Shown here piece after piece: positions 1 through 8,467 of a stretch of DNA of 64,000 nt (positions are counted from its first letter, which is position 1; every line of letters starts with the position of its first letter). Origin of the DNA: JBDHTS01 sp044221445. Its GTDB lineage: Bacteria > Pseudomonadota > Alphaproteobacteria > Micavibrionales > Micavibrionaceae. A program made the position numbers and the translations under genes. The notes under the pieces were generated by a model. The model saw only the letters and a program-made list of their open reading frames with translations. It searched no databases and was not told the origin of the DNA. The stretch is taken from NCBI GenBank assembly GCA_044221445.1, contig JBGAPF010000007.1, positions 27,537 through 91,536 on the forward strand, read 5' to 3'.

Positions 1-774
1 CCGTACCGGCTCAATACGTGTCGCCAGCCCCGTTTTTTCATCCGTCTCGACGAACGTGCCGCACAGCGTTCCCTCGCCTTCAGCCGGCTGCATTTTTTCG
101 GTCGGCATTTTCCGGGTAAAGCGCAGGATGGGAATATCCTTGCGGACGCCGATCACGCTGTCGTAATCGCCGGTCATGCCGGCATCGGTCTGAAAAGCCG
201 TGCCGCCGGGCAGGATCTGCCCATCTGCTGTCGGGATATGGGTGTGCGTACCCACCACGGCTGAAACACGCCCGTCCAGATAATGCGCCATGGCCATTTT
301 CTCGCTGCTGGCCTCGGCGTGGATATCGACGAAAATGGCGTTTACACCCGATCCCATACGGTTGGTTTTCAGCAAATCCTGGATTGCCGCGAACGGGTCG
401 TCCAGCGCGTCCATGAACAGGCGCCCCATGACATTGACGACCAGGATTCGCGCCCCGCCCGCGTTGAATACATTAAATCCCCTGCCCGGCGTACCCTTGG
501 GGAAATTCACGGGACGCAGGAGCTTCTGGTCCTGGTCGATGGAAAGGATGATTTCCCGCTGGTCCCAGACATGGTTGCCGGTCGTGATGCACCCCACGCC
601 GGCCTCATACAGCTCTTCACATATTTTTTTTGTGAGCCCGACTCCGTGTGCCGCGTTTTCGGCGTTGCAGATCACGATGTCCGGTTTCAGTTTTGCGCGC
701 AACGATGGCAGATGAGTCAGGACCGCGTCCCGCCCGGAACGGCCCATGACGTCGCCTATGAAGAGAATACGCAC
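1..774 (-). CDS. YmdB-like metallophosphoesterase (TIGR00282 family), 3' end cut by window
   Basis: Calcineurin-like phosphoesterase of the YmdB/TIGR00282 family, whose Bacillus member hydrolyses 2',3'-cyclic AMP in a di-metal site. The complement strand starts with GTG at 774 and shows metal-ligand motifs in order: GDVMGR (residues 7-12), NAEN (37-40), GNHVWD (66-71), and GTHTHIPT about two thirds along. All 258 codons visible are open; the family is about 265-270 residues, so only a few C-terminal residues lie outside the window. The start lies 4 nt after the stop of the small upstream gene (779-1147), which suggests one transcript with ygfA. Family assignment is secure; the exact substrate in this organism is inferred. 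Confidence 0.88.
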   Translation of the reverse strand, partial: MRILFIGDVMGRSGRDAVLTHLPSLRAKLKPDIVICNAENAAHGVGLTKKICEELYEAGVGCITTGNHVWDQREIILSIDQDQKLLRPVNFPKGTPGRGFNVFNAGGARILVVNVMGRLFMDALDDPFAAIQDLLKTNRMGSGVNAIFVDIHAEASSEKMAMAHYLDGRVSAVVGTHTHIPTADGQILPGGTAFQTDAGMTGDYDSVIGVRKDIPILRFTRKMPTEKMQPAEGEGTLCGTFVETDEKTGLATRIEPVR

Positions 775-778
775 CGAC

Positions 779-1147
779 TTAAAACTTTAAGTGTCCCAAA
801 GCGACTTTTGCATGGCCTGCGATGTAATATCCCGTAGCAGTTCTGGCTGCGCTGAACGATCGCCGCAAAAGAGCCGCTGTTGGATTTACTATTTGTAATG
901 AAGGCTTGAATTCTCCTCTTGTACATTCACCTTTCATGTCCATAGTCCAGTCGAACCATAGATCGTTTGCCTGACTGGCCCGCTTCCAGGCCTCTGAGAA
1001 AAGTTTCGAGGCTTTATATAAATCTTTGTGGCCACTGATAAGCGTTTCTATGGTTGCTGCCCTTTTTGGACCTATGTCGGTTCCGTAATTATTTGGAAGA
1101 TTGCCCTGCTCAACGCCTGCTGCAAGATAAAGATTATTTATATCCAT
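779..1147 (-). CDS. Hypothetical protein, 122 aa
   Basis: Not recognised. An AAAGGAT ribosome-binding site sits 7 nt before the ATG, and the gene lies between ygfA (21 nt upstream) and the ymdB-like gene (4 nt downstream) on the same strand, so it is probably a translated member of that operon. The protein is soluble-looking, with no signal peptide or membrane segment. It is Ala- and Lys-rich in the middle (KLFSEAWKRASQAND) and has a basic Arg/Ala stretch near the C-terminus. Its role is unknown. Confidence 0.6.
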   Translation of the reverse strand: MDINNLYLAAGVEQGNLPNNYGTDIGPKRAATIETLISGHKDLYKASKLFSEAWKRASQANDLWFDWTMDMKGECTRGEFKPSLQIVNPTAALLRRSFSAARTATGYYIAGHAKVALGHLKF

Positions 1148-1168
1148 TTTTTTATCCTTTACCGTTTT

Positions 1169-1738
1169 CTAAAAGGTGTGAACCTGGGCGGGCGTTATAA
1201 CATTGTTCAGCTTTTGGTCATGCGCCTCGATAGGCAGTTTATATAACACAGCCTGGAGCGCATAGGCAAGACCTATTGCTATAATATCCTTTTTCTGTCT
1301 TAAATGACCAAGCGTGGCGTCATAATGTCCGCCGCCATAGCCCAGCCGGTTTCCCCTGCGGTCGAAGGCCAGGAGCGGGACGATGACCAGATCGGGCTCG
1401 ATCCAGTGCGTTTTTTCGTTATTCGCAGGCTGCATGACCCCGAAAGGGCCTGCGATCAGTTCCTGCCCTTCTTTCCAGACCGCGAACTTCATGACAAGGC
1501 TGCCCGGCTGCATGACCGGCAAGGCGCAGGTGAAACCTTCCGCAAGCAACCGTTCCAGCAGGGCGGACGTGTCGAATTCCCGACCTTTAGGCCAATACAG
1601 GGCAACAGACTGGCCGGGCGCGGGGGCGATGGCGTCGAAAAACAGTGCTGCCGCCTTTTCCGCGTCATCCGCTTCCGGAACGATCAGGTCGCGATGGCGC
1701 AGGGCTTCGCGCCTCAGTATCTCTTTGTCAGTTGCCAT
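1169..1738 (-). CDS. ygfA: 5-formyltetrahydrofolate cyclo-ligase
   Basis: Converts 5-formyl-THF to 5,10-methenyl-THF with ATP, salvaging folate in the cytosol. The 189-residue length is normal. The N-terminal basic segment (KEILRREALRHRD) is followed by the family phosphate-binding signature LLAFDRRGNRLGYGGGHYD at about residues 123-141, which is diagnostic. The gene starts 21 nt downstream of the 6S RNA candidate on the same strand, the ssrS-ygfA order known from many proteobacteria. The small orf at 779 and the ymdB-like gene follow closely, suggesting one transcription unit. FolD, which acts on the same folate pool, is encoded at 62746 in this window. Confidence 0.95.
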   Translation of the reverse strand: MATDKEILRREALRHRDLIVPEADDAEKAAALFFDAIAPAPGQSVALYWPKGREFDTSALLERLLAEGFTCALPVMQPGSLVMKFAVWKEGQELIAGPFGVMQPANNEKTHWIEPDLVIVPLLAFDRRGNRLGYGGGHYDATLGHLRQKKDIIAIGLAYALQAVLYKLPIEAHDQKLNNVITPAQVHTF

Positions 1739-1759
1739 TCAGGATAGGTCCGGGGGAAG

Positions 1760-1952
1760 AAAAGCCATACAGGGAGCCGCAAGAGCCGTGTACATAACGT
1801 ATCCGCTTCTGGCCCTATTACCAGGTGGGCGCCGTATACCGCTTTCAGGCGGCAAAACACTTGAAAACGGCAGAGCCAGCTCCCGATGCGAAACGCATAG
1901 GCCCGAGGGATAATGTTGTATCACGCACACCGCAGCAGCCCTGTATGGCTTT
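1760..1952 (-). ncRNA. ssrS: 6S RNA (ssrS) candidate
   Basis: 6S RNA binds sigma70-RNA polymerase by mimicking an open promoter. On the minus strand the ~190-nt segment is closed by a perfect 13-14 bp terminal stem: AAAGCCATACAGGG (1952-1939) pairs with CCCTGTATGGCTTT (1774-1761). Inside it a second stem (GTGTGC with GTACAC) precedes a large asymmetric bubble region, and an apical hairpin (ATGCG-TTT-CGCAT) follows, giving the long-rod layout of 6S. Length fits the family. It lies immediately upstream of ygfA on the same strand, the classic ssrS-ygfA synteny, and a TATAAT box abuts its 5' end. The call rests on structure and context; no covariance model was run. Confidence 0.85.
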
Positions 1953-1953
1953 A

Positions 1954-1959
1954 ATTATA
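1954..1959 (-). promoter_or_regulatory. -10 box of the 6S RNA promoter
   Basis: A consensus TATAAT on the minus strand ends two to five bases before the first base of the 6S terminal stem. The -35 region is less clear; TTGCCC about 17-19 nt further upstream is the best match. The promoter lies in the region divergent from trxB. Confidence 0.6.
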
Positions 1960-2050
1960 TAAAGGAAGAATGCCCCAGGGGCAAGTTTTGCGAGGGATTT
2001 CATTCCATTTCGGCCTTTACCCGGGGGAGCCAAGCGGCTATTTCATTAAC

Positions 2051-3016
2051 ATGGATACTGTCATTCACACCAAAGTCCTGATTATCGGCGCCGGGCCCGC
2101 GGGCTATACCGCCGCCATTTATGCCGCCCGCGCCAATCTGGGGCCGATCCAGGTGCTGGGGATGCAGCCCGGCGGCCAGCTGATGATCACGACGGATGTC
2201 GAAAACTACCCCGGCTTTGCGAGCGTGGTCCAGGGCCCCTGGCTGATGGAGCAGATGAAAGCGCAGGCCGAGCATGTCGGCACAAAGACAGTCCACGACA
2301 TCATTACCGACATCGATTTCACGAAGCGTCCTTTTATCTGCAAATCCGATTCAGGCAAAACATACAGCGCGGACACGCTTATCATTGCGACAGGCGCCAA
2401 AGCCCGCTGGCTCGGCCTTGAAGGGGAGAAGACCTTCGCAGGCAAGGGCGTATCGGCCTGCGCGACCTGCGACGGCTTTTTCTTCCGCGGCAAGAATGTC
2501 GCCATCGTCGGCGGCGGCAACACGGCGGTCGAGGAGGCCCTTTTCCTCACCAACTTCTGTAACAAGGTTACGCTGATCCACCGCCGCGATACGCTGCGCG
2601 CCGAACGCATCATGCAGGAGCGCCTGTTCAAGAACCCGAAACTGGAATTCATATGGGATACGGCGGTCGAGGAGATTATCGGGACGGATTCCGGCGTTAC
2701 CGGCCTTCTTCTGAAAAATCTTAAGACAGGTTCCGAATCCCAGATTGATGTCGACGGCCTGTTCGTCGCCATCGGTCATACGCCGGCCACCGATATTTTC
2801 AAAGGCAAGCTGGACCTCGATGAGCATGGCTATATCCTGACCGCCCCTGACTCGACGGCGACATCCGTTGCGGGCGTCTTCGCCGCTGGCGACGTAAAGG
2901 ATAAGATCTACCGCCAGGCGGTCACCGCCGCCGGCATGGGCTGCATGGCAGCCCTGGAAGCCGACAGGTTTCTTGCGCTCCACGAAGCTGGCGGCAATGC
3001 TGCGGCCGCAGAGTAA
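2051..3016 (+). CDS. trxB: Thioredoxin-disulfide reductase
   Basis: FAD/NADPH flavoenzyme that keeps thioredoxin reduced. From the chosen ATG the 321-residue protein begins with a short leader and the FAD-binding motif IIGAGPAGYTAAIYAAR. The redox centre CATC spans residues 137-140, the NADPH motif VGGGNTAVEEA follows, and the C-terminal FAD motif VFAAGDVKD is intact. An upstream in-frame ATG at 1970 would add 27 residues not seen in the family, so 2051 is preferred. The next gene, 39 nt downstream on the same strand, is an LsrB-type regulator, a pairing known from Rhizobiales and tied to redox stress. Confidence 0.96.
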   Translation: MDTVIHTKVLIIGAGPAGYTAAIYAARANLGPIQVLGMQPGGQLMITTDVENYPGFASVVQGPWLMEQMKAQAEHVGTKTVHDIITDIDFTKRPFICKSDSGKTYSADTLIIATGAKARWLGLEGEKTFAGKGVSACATCDGFFFRGKNVAIVGGGNTAVEEALFLTNFCNKVTLIHRRDTLRAERIMQERLFKNPKLEFIWDTAVEEIIGTDSGVTGLLLKNLKTGSESQIDVDGLFVAIGHTPATDIFKGKLDLDEHGYILTAPDSTATSVAGVFAAGDVKDKIYRQAVTAAGMGCMAALEADRFLALHEAGGNAAAAE

Positions 3017-3055
3017 ACTGGTTCATTGAAACAAAGTGCTATAAGGATATCCATT

Positions 3056-3946
3056 ATGGACTGGGACAAACTGCGTATATTTCATGCCGTCGCCGAGGCG
3101 GGCAGTTTCACCCATGCGGGCGAATCCCTGAATCTCAGCCAGTCGGCTGTTTCGCGCCAGATCAGCACATTGGAGGAATCCCTGGGTGTCAGCCTGTTCC
3201 ATCGTCACGCGCGGGGGCTGCTGCTGACCGAACAGGGCGAGTTGCTGCAAAAAGCGGCCAAGGATATTTTCGGCAAGCTGGCCATGATCGAGGGGCAGCT
3301 GGTCGATTCGAAGCAATTGCCCGAGGGCCCGCTGCGGATCACCACCACTGAATTCATCGGCTCCACCTGGCTCGCCCCGCATTTGAAATACCTGCGCAGC
3401 CGCCACCCCAATATCCAGCTGACCATGCTGCTGGACGACAGAGTCCTGAACCTCGGCATGCGCGAGGCGGACGCCGCCATCCGCCTCTACAAGCCGGAGC
3501 AGCCCGACCTTATCCAACGCCAGCTGGCCGTGATCAACTTCCATATCTATGCATCGAAAGCATACCTTAAGGAATATGGGACGCCCAAAGACCCCAAGGA
3601 ACTGCGCAAGCATACCCTGATCGGCTATCCCGAAAATACGCCGCCGCCGTTTTCCGATCCCAACTGGCTGTTCAGGATCGCGGGAACGGATCCCGAGGAC
3701 GATTTCAAGCTGCTGATGATGAACTCGATGTATGCGATGCAGGAAGCCGTGCAGGGCGGCGTCGGCCTTGCCATGCTGCCGGATTATCTGGCCAAGGGCG
3801 ACAAAAACCTGGAATGCGTGTTGCCCGATCTTCAGCCGCAGCCGATCGATATGTACTTCGTGTACCCGGAAGAAAGGCGCCATTCCCAGCGTATCCGCAT
3901 CTTCCGCGACTTTCTCCTCGATCTCGTCGGCAAAACCGGTTTCTGA
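3056..3946 (+). CDS. lsrB: LysR-family regulator, LsrB/VtlR type
   Basis: LysR-type transcription factor of 296 residues. The N-terminal winged HTH starts MDWDKLRIFHAVAEAGSFTHAG and carries the SQSAVSRQISTLEESLG recognition helix; the rest is a LysR substrate-binding domain. The opening sequence and position directly after trxB match LsrB (Sinorhizobium, Agrobacterium) and VtlR (Brucella), which control redox, lipopolysaccharide or small-RNA genes. The ATG at 3056 has AAGGAT 8 nt upstream; an earlier in-frame start at 3026 lacks support. A short palindrome and a structured RNA candidate lie downstream, which is notable because VtlR activates small RNAs. Orthology is inferred from sequence and synteny. 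Confidence 0.85.
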   Translation: MDWDKLRIFHAVAEAGSFTHAGESLNLSQSAVSRQISTLEESLGVSLFHRHARGLLLTEQGELLQKAAKDIFGKLAMIEGQLVDSKQLPEGPLRITTTEFIGSTWLAPHLKYLRSRHPNIQLTMLLDDRVLNLGMREADAAIRLYKPEQPDLIQRQLAVINFHIYASKAYLKEYGTPKDPKELRKHTLIGYPENTPPPFSDPNWLFRIAGTDPEDDFKLLMMNSMYAMQEAVQGGVGLAMLPDYLAKGDKNLECVLPDLQPQPIDMYFVYPEERRHSQRIRIFRDFLLDLVGKTGF

Positions 3947-3963
3947 GAGACATTAATTTTGAC

Positions 3964-3978
3964 ATGCATATTATGCAT
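3964..3978. promoter_or_regulatory. Palindrome ATGCATA-T-TATGCAT
   Basis: A perfect 7-bp inverted repeat with a one-base centre lies 17 nt after the lsrB stop and about 58 nt before the predicted start of the downstream RNA. A TTGACA hexamer overlaps its left edge (3959-3964). The position fits a regulator-binding site for the RNA, possibly for the adjacent LysR protein, but no binding-site model was applied. Confidence 0.35.
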
Positions 3979-4036
3979 ATCAGTCTGTTGGATTTGAGTC
4001 TGGTGGCAGGAGAAAGAAACGGGTTATAAACCTTTT

Positions 4037-4149
4037 ATCAACACTTCATTGTGTTGATGGGATCTTTCCCAAGGTCCTACGTCTTCCCAGACGTGAAACC
4101 TCCCTGTTCAACTCGCCGGATCATGGTTTCCATGGTCCGGATTTTTTTT
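4037..4149 (+). ncRNA. Structured small RNA candidate downstream of lsrB
   Basis: About 113 nt with four consecutive hairpins and no coding potential. (1) ATCAACAC/GTGTTGAT at 4037-4058 with a six-base loop. (2) GGGA/TCCC just after it. (3) ACGTCT/AGACGT with loop TCCC near 4079-4094. (4) The Rho-independent terminator at 4116-4149. A TTATAA box at 4024-4029 would place transcription start on the first base of hairpin 1; no good -35 is seen. Pyrimidine-rich CCTCCC and TTCCC stretches could pair with ribosome-binding sites. It could instead be a 3' UTR fragment of lsrB or a leader that ends before the patatin gene. The family is not identified. Confidence 0.6.
4116..4149 (+). terminator. Rho-independent terminator
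   Basis: An 11-bp stem (CCGGATCATGG with CCATGGTCCGG, one G-U pair) with a TTT loop, followed by A and eight T. It ends the lsrB/small RNA region 66 nt before the first patatin gene. Confidence 0.9.
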
Positions 4150-4215
4150 GATATAATGGAAAATTGACGGGCACTTCGCTCGATTCGTTTACCCTAACTT
4201 TCGCGTTATTCATTC

Positions 4216-5484
4216 ATGTCGAAAAATACGATTGCGCTTTTCAATTACGGTGGCGGCATGCGCGGGCTAATCCCCGCCCATATCATGACCCGTATCGAAG
4301 AAAAAACCGGCCTGCACATGACCGATATGGTCGATATTTTCAGCGGGCCTTCGACCGGCGCGATCCTGAACGCTGCCCTTAACATACGCCAGGCGGAAAT
4401 GCCGTCCCTGCCCCGGTTCCAGGCAAAGCACATGGTAAAGTTCTACGAACGCGAAGGCGACAGGATCTTCCCGCCAGACCAGTACAGGGAATTGCGCGGA
4501 ATCATTCATGATTTTAACAACCGTACGCTCAAACTGAACCAGTTGAACGCCCTGGTCCGCCATGGGCATTACGACCCCGGCCATCTGGCCCGCGCGCTGA
4601 AAGCCCTGTACGGCGATGCGAAGCTTTCCAACGCGCTGCGCAGCCTCATCATTCCCTGTTATAATATCGACGGCGGCCTGATGGATATCGTGCAGGAAGT
4701 CAATGAAACCGGCGATTCCCCTGTCCACACGAAAAACAATATCACGGACCGGGGCGGTTATGCCGTCTGGATGAAGCATATCAAGACCGGCTGGCCTCAG
4801 GTGCAGGCATCCCAGACACCCGATGTTTCCCTGTACGACGCCGTCATGGCCAGTTGCGCCGCGCCGACCTATTTCCCATGTCATCACTTCAGTATGAAAA
4901 AGGCAGGGCAGGAAAAGGCGGAGTTTGTCTCCGCCATCGACGGCAATATGTTCGACAACCCATGTATCAGCTATCTCGGTGCGATCCGTCAGCACATCCA
5001 GCCAGGACATAAACTAACGATGATCGTGTTAGGGACAGGGTTCACGAACCGTTCGATCAGGCGAGACGAATGGAACCGGTACGGCTCTCTGGGCGTGGTC
5101 GACCCGGTCAACGACCTGCCGCTTATCAATATCTTTTTCCATGCGCCGGAATCGGCACTGATGGAGACGTTTGCCGAGGAGATGGGTGAAAATCTTATTA
5201 TTTTCAATAAGGCTATGAACGATCCTAGCGATCTGACGAGTCCCAGCGGGCAGATCGATGACGCAAGCCCCGAAAACCTGAAACGTTTAAGGGACTTTTC
5301 CGAAGCCCTGATGGAAGAGAACGCAGGCGTCCTCGACACGCTCTGCCATACCCTGGCCACCCGCCGCGACCAGAGAAAACGCGATGAAGAAAGCCTGGTC
5401 GGCCAGGCGCGAAAATACCTGACTTTTTTCAAAGGCCTGCAAAAGGCAGACCGGAGCTCTGTTGCAGATCATGAAGCGCAGTAA
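4216..5484 (+). CDS. Patatin-like phospholipase
   Basis: Putative lipid acyl hydrolase of 422 residues with a Ser-Asp dyad. The oxyanion motif GGGMRG lies at residues 12-17, the nucleophile elbow GPSTG at 44-48 (Ser46), and the DG dyad at Asp242-Gly243 (AIDGNMFDNP). The catalytic set is therefore complete. There is no signal peptide or membrane span, so the enzyme is cytosolic or leaves by a non-Sec route. No clear ribosome-binding site precedes ATG 4216. A second, more divergent patatin-like gene follows 93 nt downstream. Such enzymes can act in lipid turnover, antagonism or host interaction; the role here is not determined. Confidence 0.88.
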   Translation: MSKNTIALFNYGGGMRGLIPAHIMTRIEEKTGLHMTDMVDIFSGPSTGAILNAALNIRQAEMPSLPRFQAKHMVKFYEREGDRIFPPDQYRELRGIIHDFNNRTLKLNQLNALVRHGHYDPGHLARALKALYGDAKLSNALRSLIIPCYNIDGGLMDIVQEVNETGDSPVHTKNNITDRGGYAVWMKHIKTGWPQVQASQTPDVSLYDAVMASCAAPTYFPCHHFSMKKAGQEKAEFVSAIDGNMFDNPCISYLGAIRQHIQPGHKLTMIVLGTGFTNRSIRRDEWNRYGSLGVVDPVNDLPLINIFFHAPESALMETFAEEMGENLIIFNKAMNDPSDLTSPSGQIDDASPENLKRLRDFSEALMEENAGVLDTLCHTLATRRDQRKRDEESLVGQARKYLTFFKGLQKADRSSVADHEAQ

Positions 5485-5577
5485 ATAATAAGTGCGTTGC
5501 ACAATATGAAAACAGCTGACATTTAATATTTTATGTTTTAGGTTCTTTTCAGCGTATTTATATAAAAAGAAGAAAAC

Positions 5578-7194
5578 ATGTTTCGCAGAAACGGGAACGG
5601 TTCGCAGTCTGTCAGTTTTGCGAACTCCATTCAAAAAAACATCTTTATTATTTATATGCCGGGTTCGGGGGTCCTAAATCTAATCCCCGGAATGATTGCA
5701 CGTCGTCTTGAACAACTGACGCGAAGACCGCTTGTCGACACCAGCCATATTTTCGAAGCCTCCTCGGGAGGCGGAATACTTACCGGGGGGCTGAATACAC
5801 CCGGGTTATCGGCGGAAGACGGGCTGAAACTCTACAACCATAACGCAGCGTTCTTTCTGCCTTCCGTGCCGGGCAGAGAAAGAAATCTGCTTATAAAAAA
5901 TGGCGTTAATGCCATTGCGCATCAGCTCGGAATAGATCCCTTACAGGCAGACGCCAAAAAAATACATAATATTGTAACAATCTGCGATGTTCTTCAAAAG
6001 CATGGTTGCGACGCCGCGTATGTCAATATGGTGAGGAACGGCGGCACCAAACGATGGCTAAGCACGCATGATATACGTCAGGCAAACTACGGATGCAGGA
6101 TTTTAACGGCACGGCACCCTGAACTAAAAAAAGAATTGCGCGCTTTGCAAAAAAACGTACAGGCGCGCAGAAGCCATTCTGCAATAAATTATGTGTTCAA
6201 AAATGCGGCTTTGTATGGGATCGATTACATCAATAAAAAAATAGGGCCGGATCTGTTTTTGAACACAGATTATGCCCGCTCGCTTTATGAAGAATTATTC
6301 ACCGATCGCCGCATGGCCGATTGCCTCCGGACAACTTTTATTTATGCGCGGGACGTTAGAACAGGAGAGCCTGTCCCTTTTTACTGCAAGAAAAATTTGT
6401 TTGATGCCCCTGGCGGAGAAACCTTGGAAACTTCTCCTAAAAACCATTTGTTGCGGGACGCGGTATTTGCAAGCACGTCTCATCCCTTGGGATTCATACC
6501 TCATCATACCGAAGATGGCGGCTGCTTCGATGATTGGGCAACCCTTCACGTCCCCTTTGCCTCAGTGGACTATGCTTTAAGCCAGCGGCCGCCGGGCGTG
6601 GGTATCAAGCTTGTCATCCTGCATTGCGGCTTGCTGACCCGTCCCGAAGATTCGGTGGAAGCCATCGTAAGAAATCATAGGGAGACAGGAATTTTCGGAA
6701 GCTTTATGCGCGGCGAATTCATGCATAACGTCAACCGTTATGTTATGGGCCTGGCACGGCTGAAGGAAAGGCTTGGGCAGGAAAACGTCATAGAGATCGT
6801 CCCGCGCTTGTATCCGGAACACTATGACGAATGCGAAGAAGACTTCCCATCCCACAACCTTTTGGATTCAAGCAAGGAAAACAGAAGACGTATAATACGC
6901 CAGGGTCGCAGGACGGTAAAAGAATTCGATGGAATCCTTCGCGAACTTGCGCAGCAACAGATCGATACGTGCTACGCCACCGGCCATATGACTTTGCAGG
7001 AATATGTGGATACGACGCGCCATATTGGCGTTAAAGATTTAATGGAAGTCGCACAGCCTGCAAAGGCTGCTACCAACGGCGTCACAAGCTGGCGGCAGAC
7101 TTTTTATAATGCTGCCGGGCGCCTTGCCTGGCCATTGGGATCTTCATCCAGAACTACCCCGGCTCGAACCGAACCTGGACGTCCTCAGATTTAG
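5578..7194 (+). CDS. Divergent patatin-like protein
   Basis: A 538-residue protein, AAGAAGAAAAC just before the ATG. The N-terminal strand and glycine loop (MPGSGVLN, ~27-34) replace the usual GGGxRG. The nucleophile elbow is ASSGG at 61-65 (Ser63), with Ala in place of the first Gly. A DG dyad is present at Asp313-Gly314 (EDGGCFDD). The order of motifs and the tandem position after a canonical patatin support the family, but the altered oxyanion loop leaves activity uncertain. The C-terminal ~150 residues are charged and unrecognised. The upstream region (5485-5577) is AT-rich. The stop overlaps the convergent aminotransferase gene by 4 nt. Confidence 0.72.
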   Translation: MFRRNGNGSQSVSFANSIQKNIFIIYMPGSGVLNLIPGMIARRLEQLTRRPLVDTSHIFEASSGGGILTGGLNTPGLSAEDGLKLYNHNAAFFLPSVPGRERNLLIKNGVNAIAHQLGIDPLQADAKKIHNIVTICDVLQKHGCDAAYVNMVRNGGTKRWLSTHDIRQANYGCRILTARHPELKKELRALQKNVQARRSHSAINYVFKNAALYGIDYINKKIGPDLFLNTDYARSLYEELFTDRRMADCLRTTFIYARDVRTGEPVPFYCKKNLFDAPGGETLETSPKNHLLRDAVFASTSHPLGFIPHHTEDGGCFDDWATLHVPFASVDYALSQRPPGVGIKLVILHCGLLTRPEDSVEAIVRNHRETGIFGSFMRGEFMHNVNRYVMGLARLKERLGQENVIEIVPRLYPEHYDECEEDFPSHNLLDSSKENRRRIIRQGRRTVKEFDGILRELAQQQIDTCYATGHMTLQEYVDTTRHIGVKDLMEVAQPAKAATNGVTSWRQTFYNAAGRLAWPLGSSSRTTPARTEPGRPQI

Positions 7195-8408
7195 GCTGCC
7201 GTTCTTTTCTTCAAAGCGCCGCACGCTCGCTGGATACGCTTGCACGCTTCTTCCAGCGCATCGGTGGATGTTGCGTAGGATATCCTGAAATAGGGCGACA
7301 AACCGAACGCTGCGCCCTGTACCGCCGCGACGCCTTCGCTTTCCAGCAAATACGTAACGAAATCGGAATCGCTCCCGATGACCTTACCGTCCGGAGTTTC
7401 TCGGCCGATAACGCCCGCGCAGGACGGATAGACGTAGAATGCGCCTTCCGGGCGGTGGCAAGAGATGCCATCCGCCTGGTTCAGCATGGATACGACAAGA
7501 TCGCGCCGTTCCTGATACACGCGCCGCCATTCATTGAGAAAAGACGCATCGCCGTTCAGTGCGGCGACGGCGGCGGCCTGCGAAATCGAGCAGGGATTGG
7601 AGGTGCTGTGGCTTTGCACGCCCGCTATGGCCTTGATCAGTTCCTTCGGCCCGCCGGCATAGCCGATCCGCCAGCCGGTCATGGCGTAGGCCTTCGAGAC
7701 GCCGTTGACGGTCAGTGTGCGATCGTAAAGGCCGGGCTCGACTTCGGCGGGCGTGACGAATTTGAAGTCGTCGTATACCAGATGCTCATACATGTCGTCG
7801 GTCATGACCCAGACATGCTTATGCTTCATCAAAACGTCGGTCAGCGCCTTCATTTCAGAACGCGTGTATCCAGCCCCTGTCGGGTTCGACGGAGAGTTGA
7901 GAATAAGCCATTTGGTTTTCGGCGTGATGGCCCTTTCAAGATCCTGAGGCTGGAGTTTGAAACCGTTTTTTTCAGGGCAGGCAACGAAAACAGGCGTGCC
8001 TTCCGCCAGAATGGTCATATCGGGATAGGAAACCCAGTACGGCGCCGGAATGATGACTTCGTCGCCGGGGTTCAGCGTCGCCATCAATGCATTGTACAAT
8101 ACCTGTTTGCCGCCTGTGCCAACCGTGATCTGGTCGGGCTTGTAATCGAGGCCGTTTTCGCGTTTGAATTTTTCGCAGATCGCCTTTTTCAGGGCCGGCG
8201 TTCCGTCGACCGCCGTATATTTCGTCTGACCGGCCTTCATGGCGGCCGCAGCCGCGTCCTTGATGAATTCCGGCGTGTCGAAATCCGGTTCGCCAGCCCC
8301 CAGCCCGATGACATCCCGCCCGGCGGCCTTCAGTTCCTGCGCCTTCGTTGTGACGGCGATGGTGGGCGATGGCTTGATACGGCTCAGACGCTCGGCAAGT
8401 ATGGACAT
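7191..8408 (-). CDS. aatA: Aspartate aminotransferase (class I PLP)
   Basis: Cytosolic PLP enzyme that transfers amino groups between aspartate and 2-oxoglutarate. The 405-residue protein opens with MSILAERLSRIKPSPTI, typical of the alphaproteobacterial/Ib subgroup. It has GAGEPDFDTP (substrate loop), NSPSNPTG, and the Schiff-base segment VNGVSKAYAMTGWRIGY with its Lys. A GGAGGAA ribosome-binding site precedes the ATG. Relatives may also accept prephenate, so some arogenate-forming activity is possible. The gene is last in a minus-strand run that starts near mfd. Confidence 0.94.
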   Translation of the reverse strand: MSILAERLSRIKPSPTIAVTTKAQELKAAGRDVIGLGAGEPDFDTPEFIKDAAAAAMKAGQTKYTAVDGTPALKKAICEKFKRENGLDYKPDQITVGTGGKQVLYNALMATLNPGDEVIIPAPYWVSYPDMTILAEGTPVFVACPEKNGFKLQPQDLERAITPKTKWLILNSPSNPTGAGYTRSEMKALTDVLMKHKHVWVMTDDMYEHLVYDDFKFVTPAEVEPGLYDRTLTVNGVSKAYAMTGWRIGYAGGPKELIKAIAGVQSHSTSNPCSISQAAAVAALNGDASFLNEWRRVYQERRDLVVSMLNQADGISCHRPEGAFYVYPSCAGVIGRETPDGKVIGSDSDFVTYLLESEGVAAVQGAAFGLSPYFRISYATSTDALEEACKRIQRACGALKKRTAA

Positions 8409-8467
8409 GGCTTATGTTCCTCCGCCCGCATACAAGCACATGTTTTCCGCGGAAATAAAGTAAAAAA

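Noticed and set aside
1028..1246. 72-residue plus-strand open frame
   Set aside because: Antisense to the ygfA end and the small orf; no ribosome-binding site.
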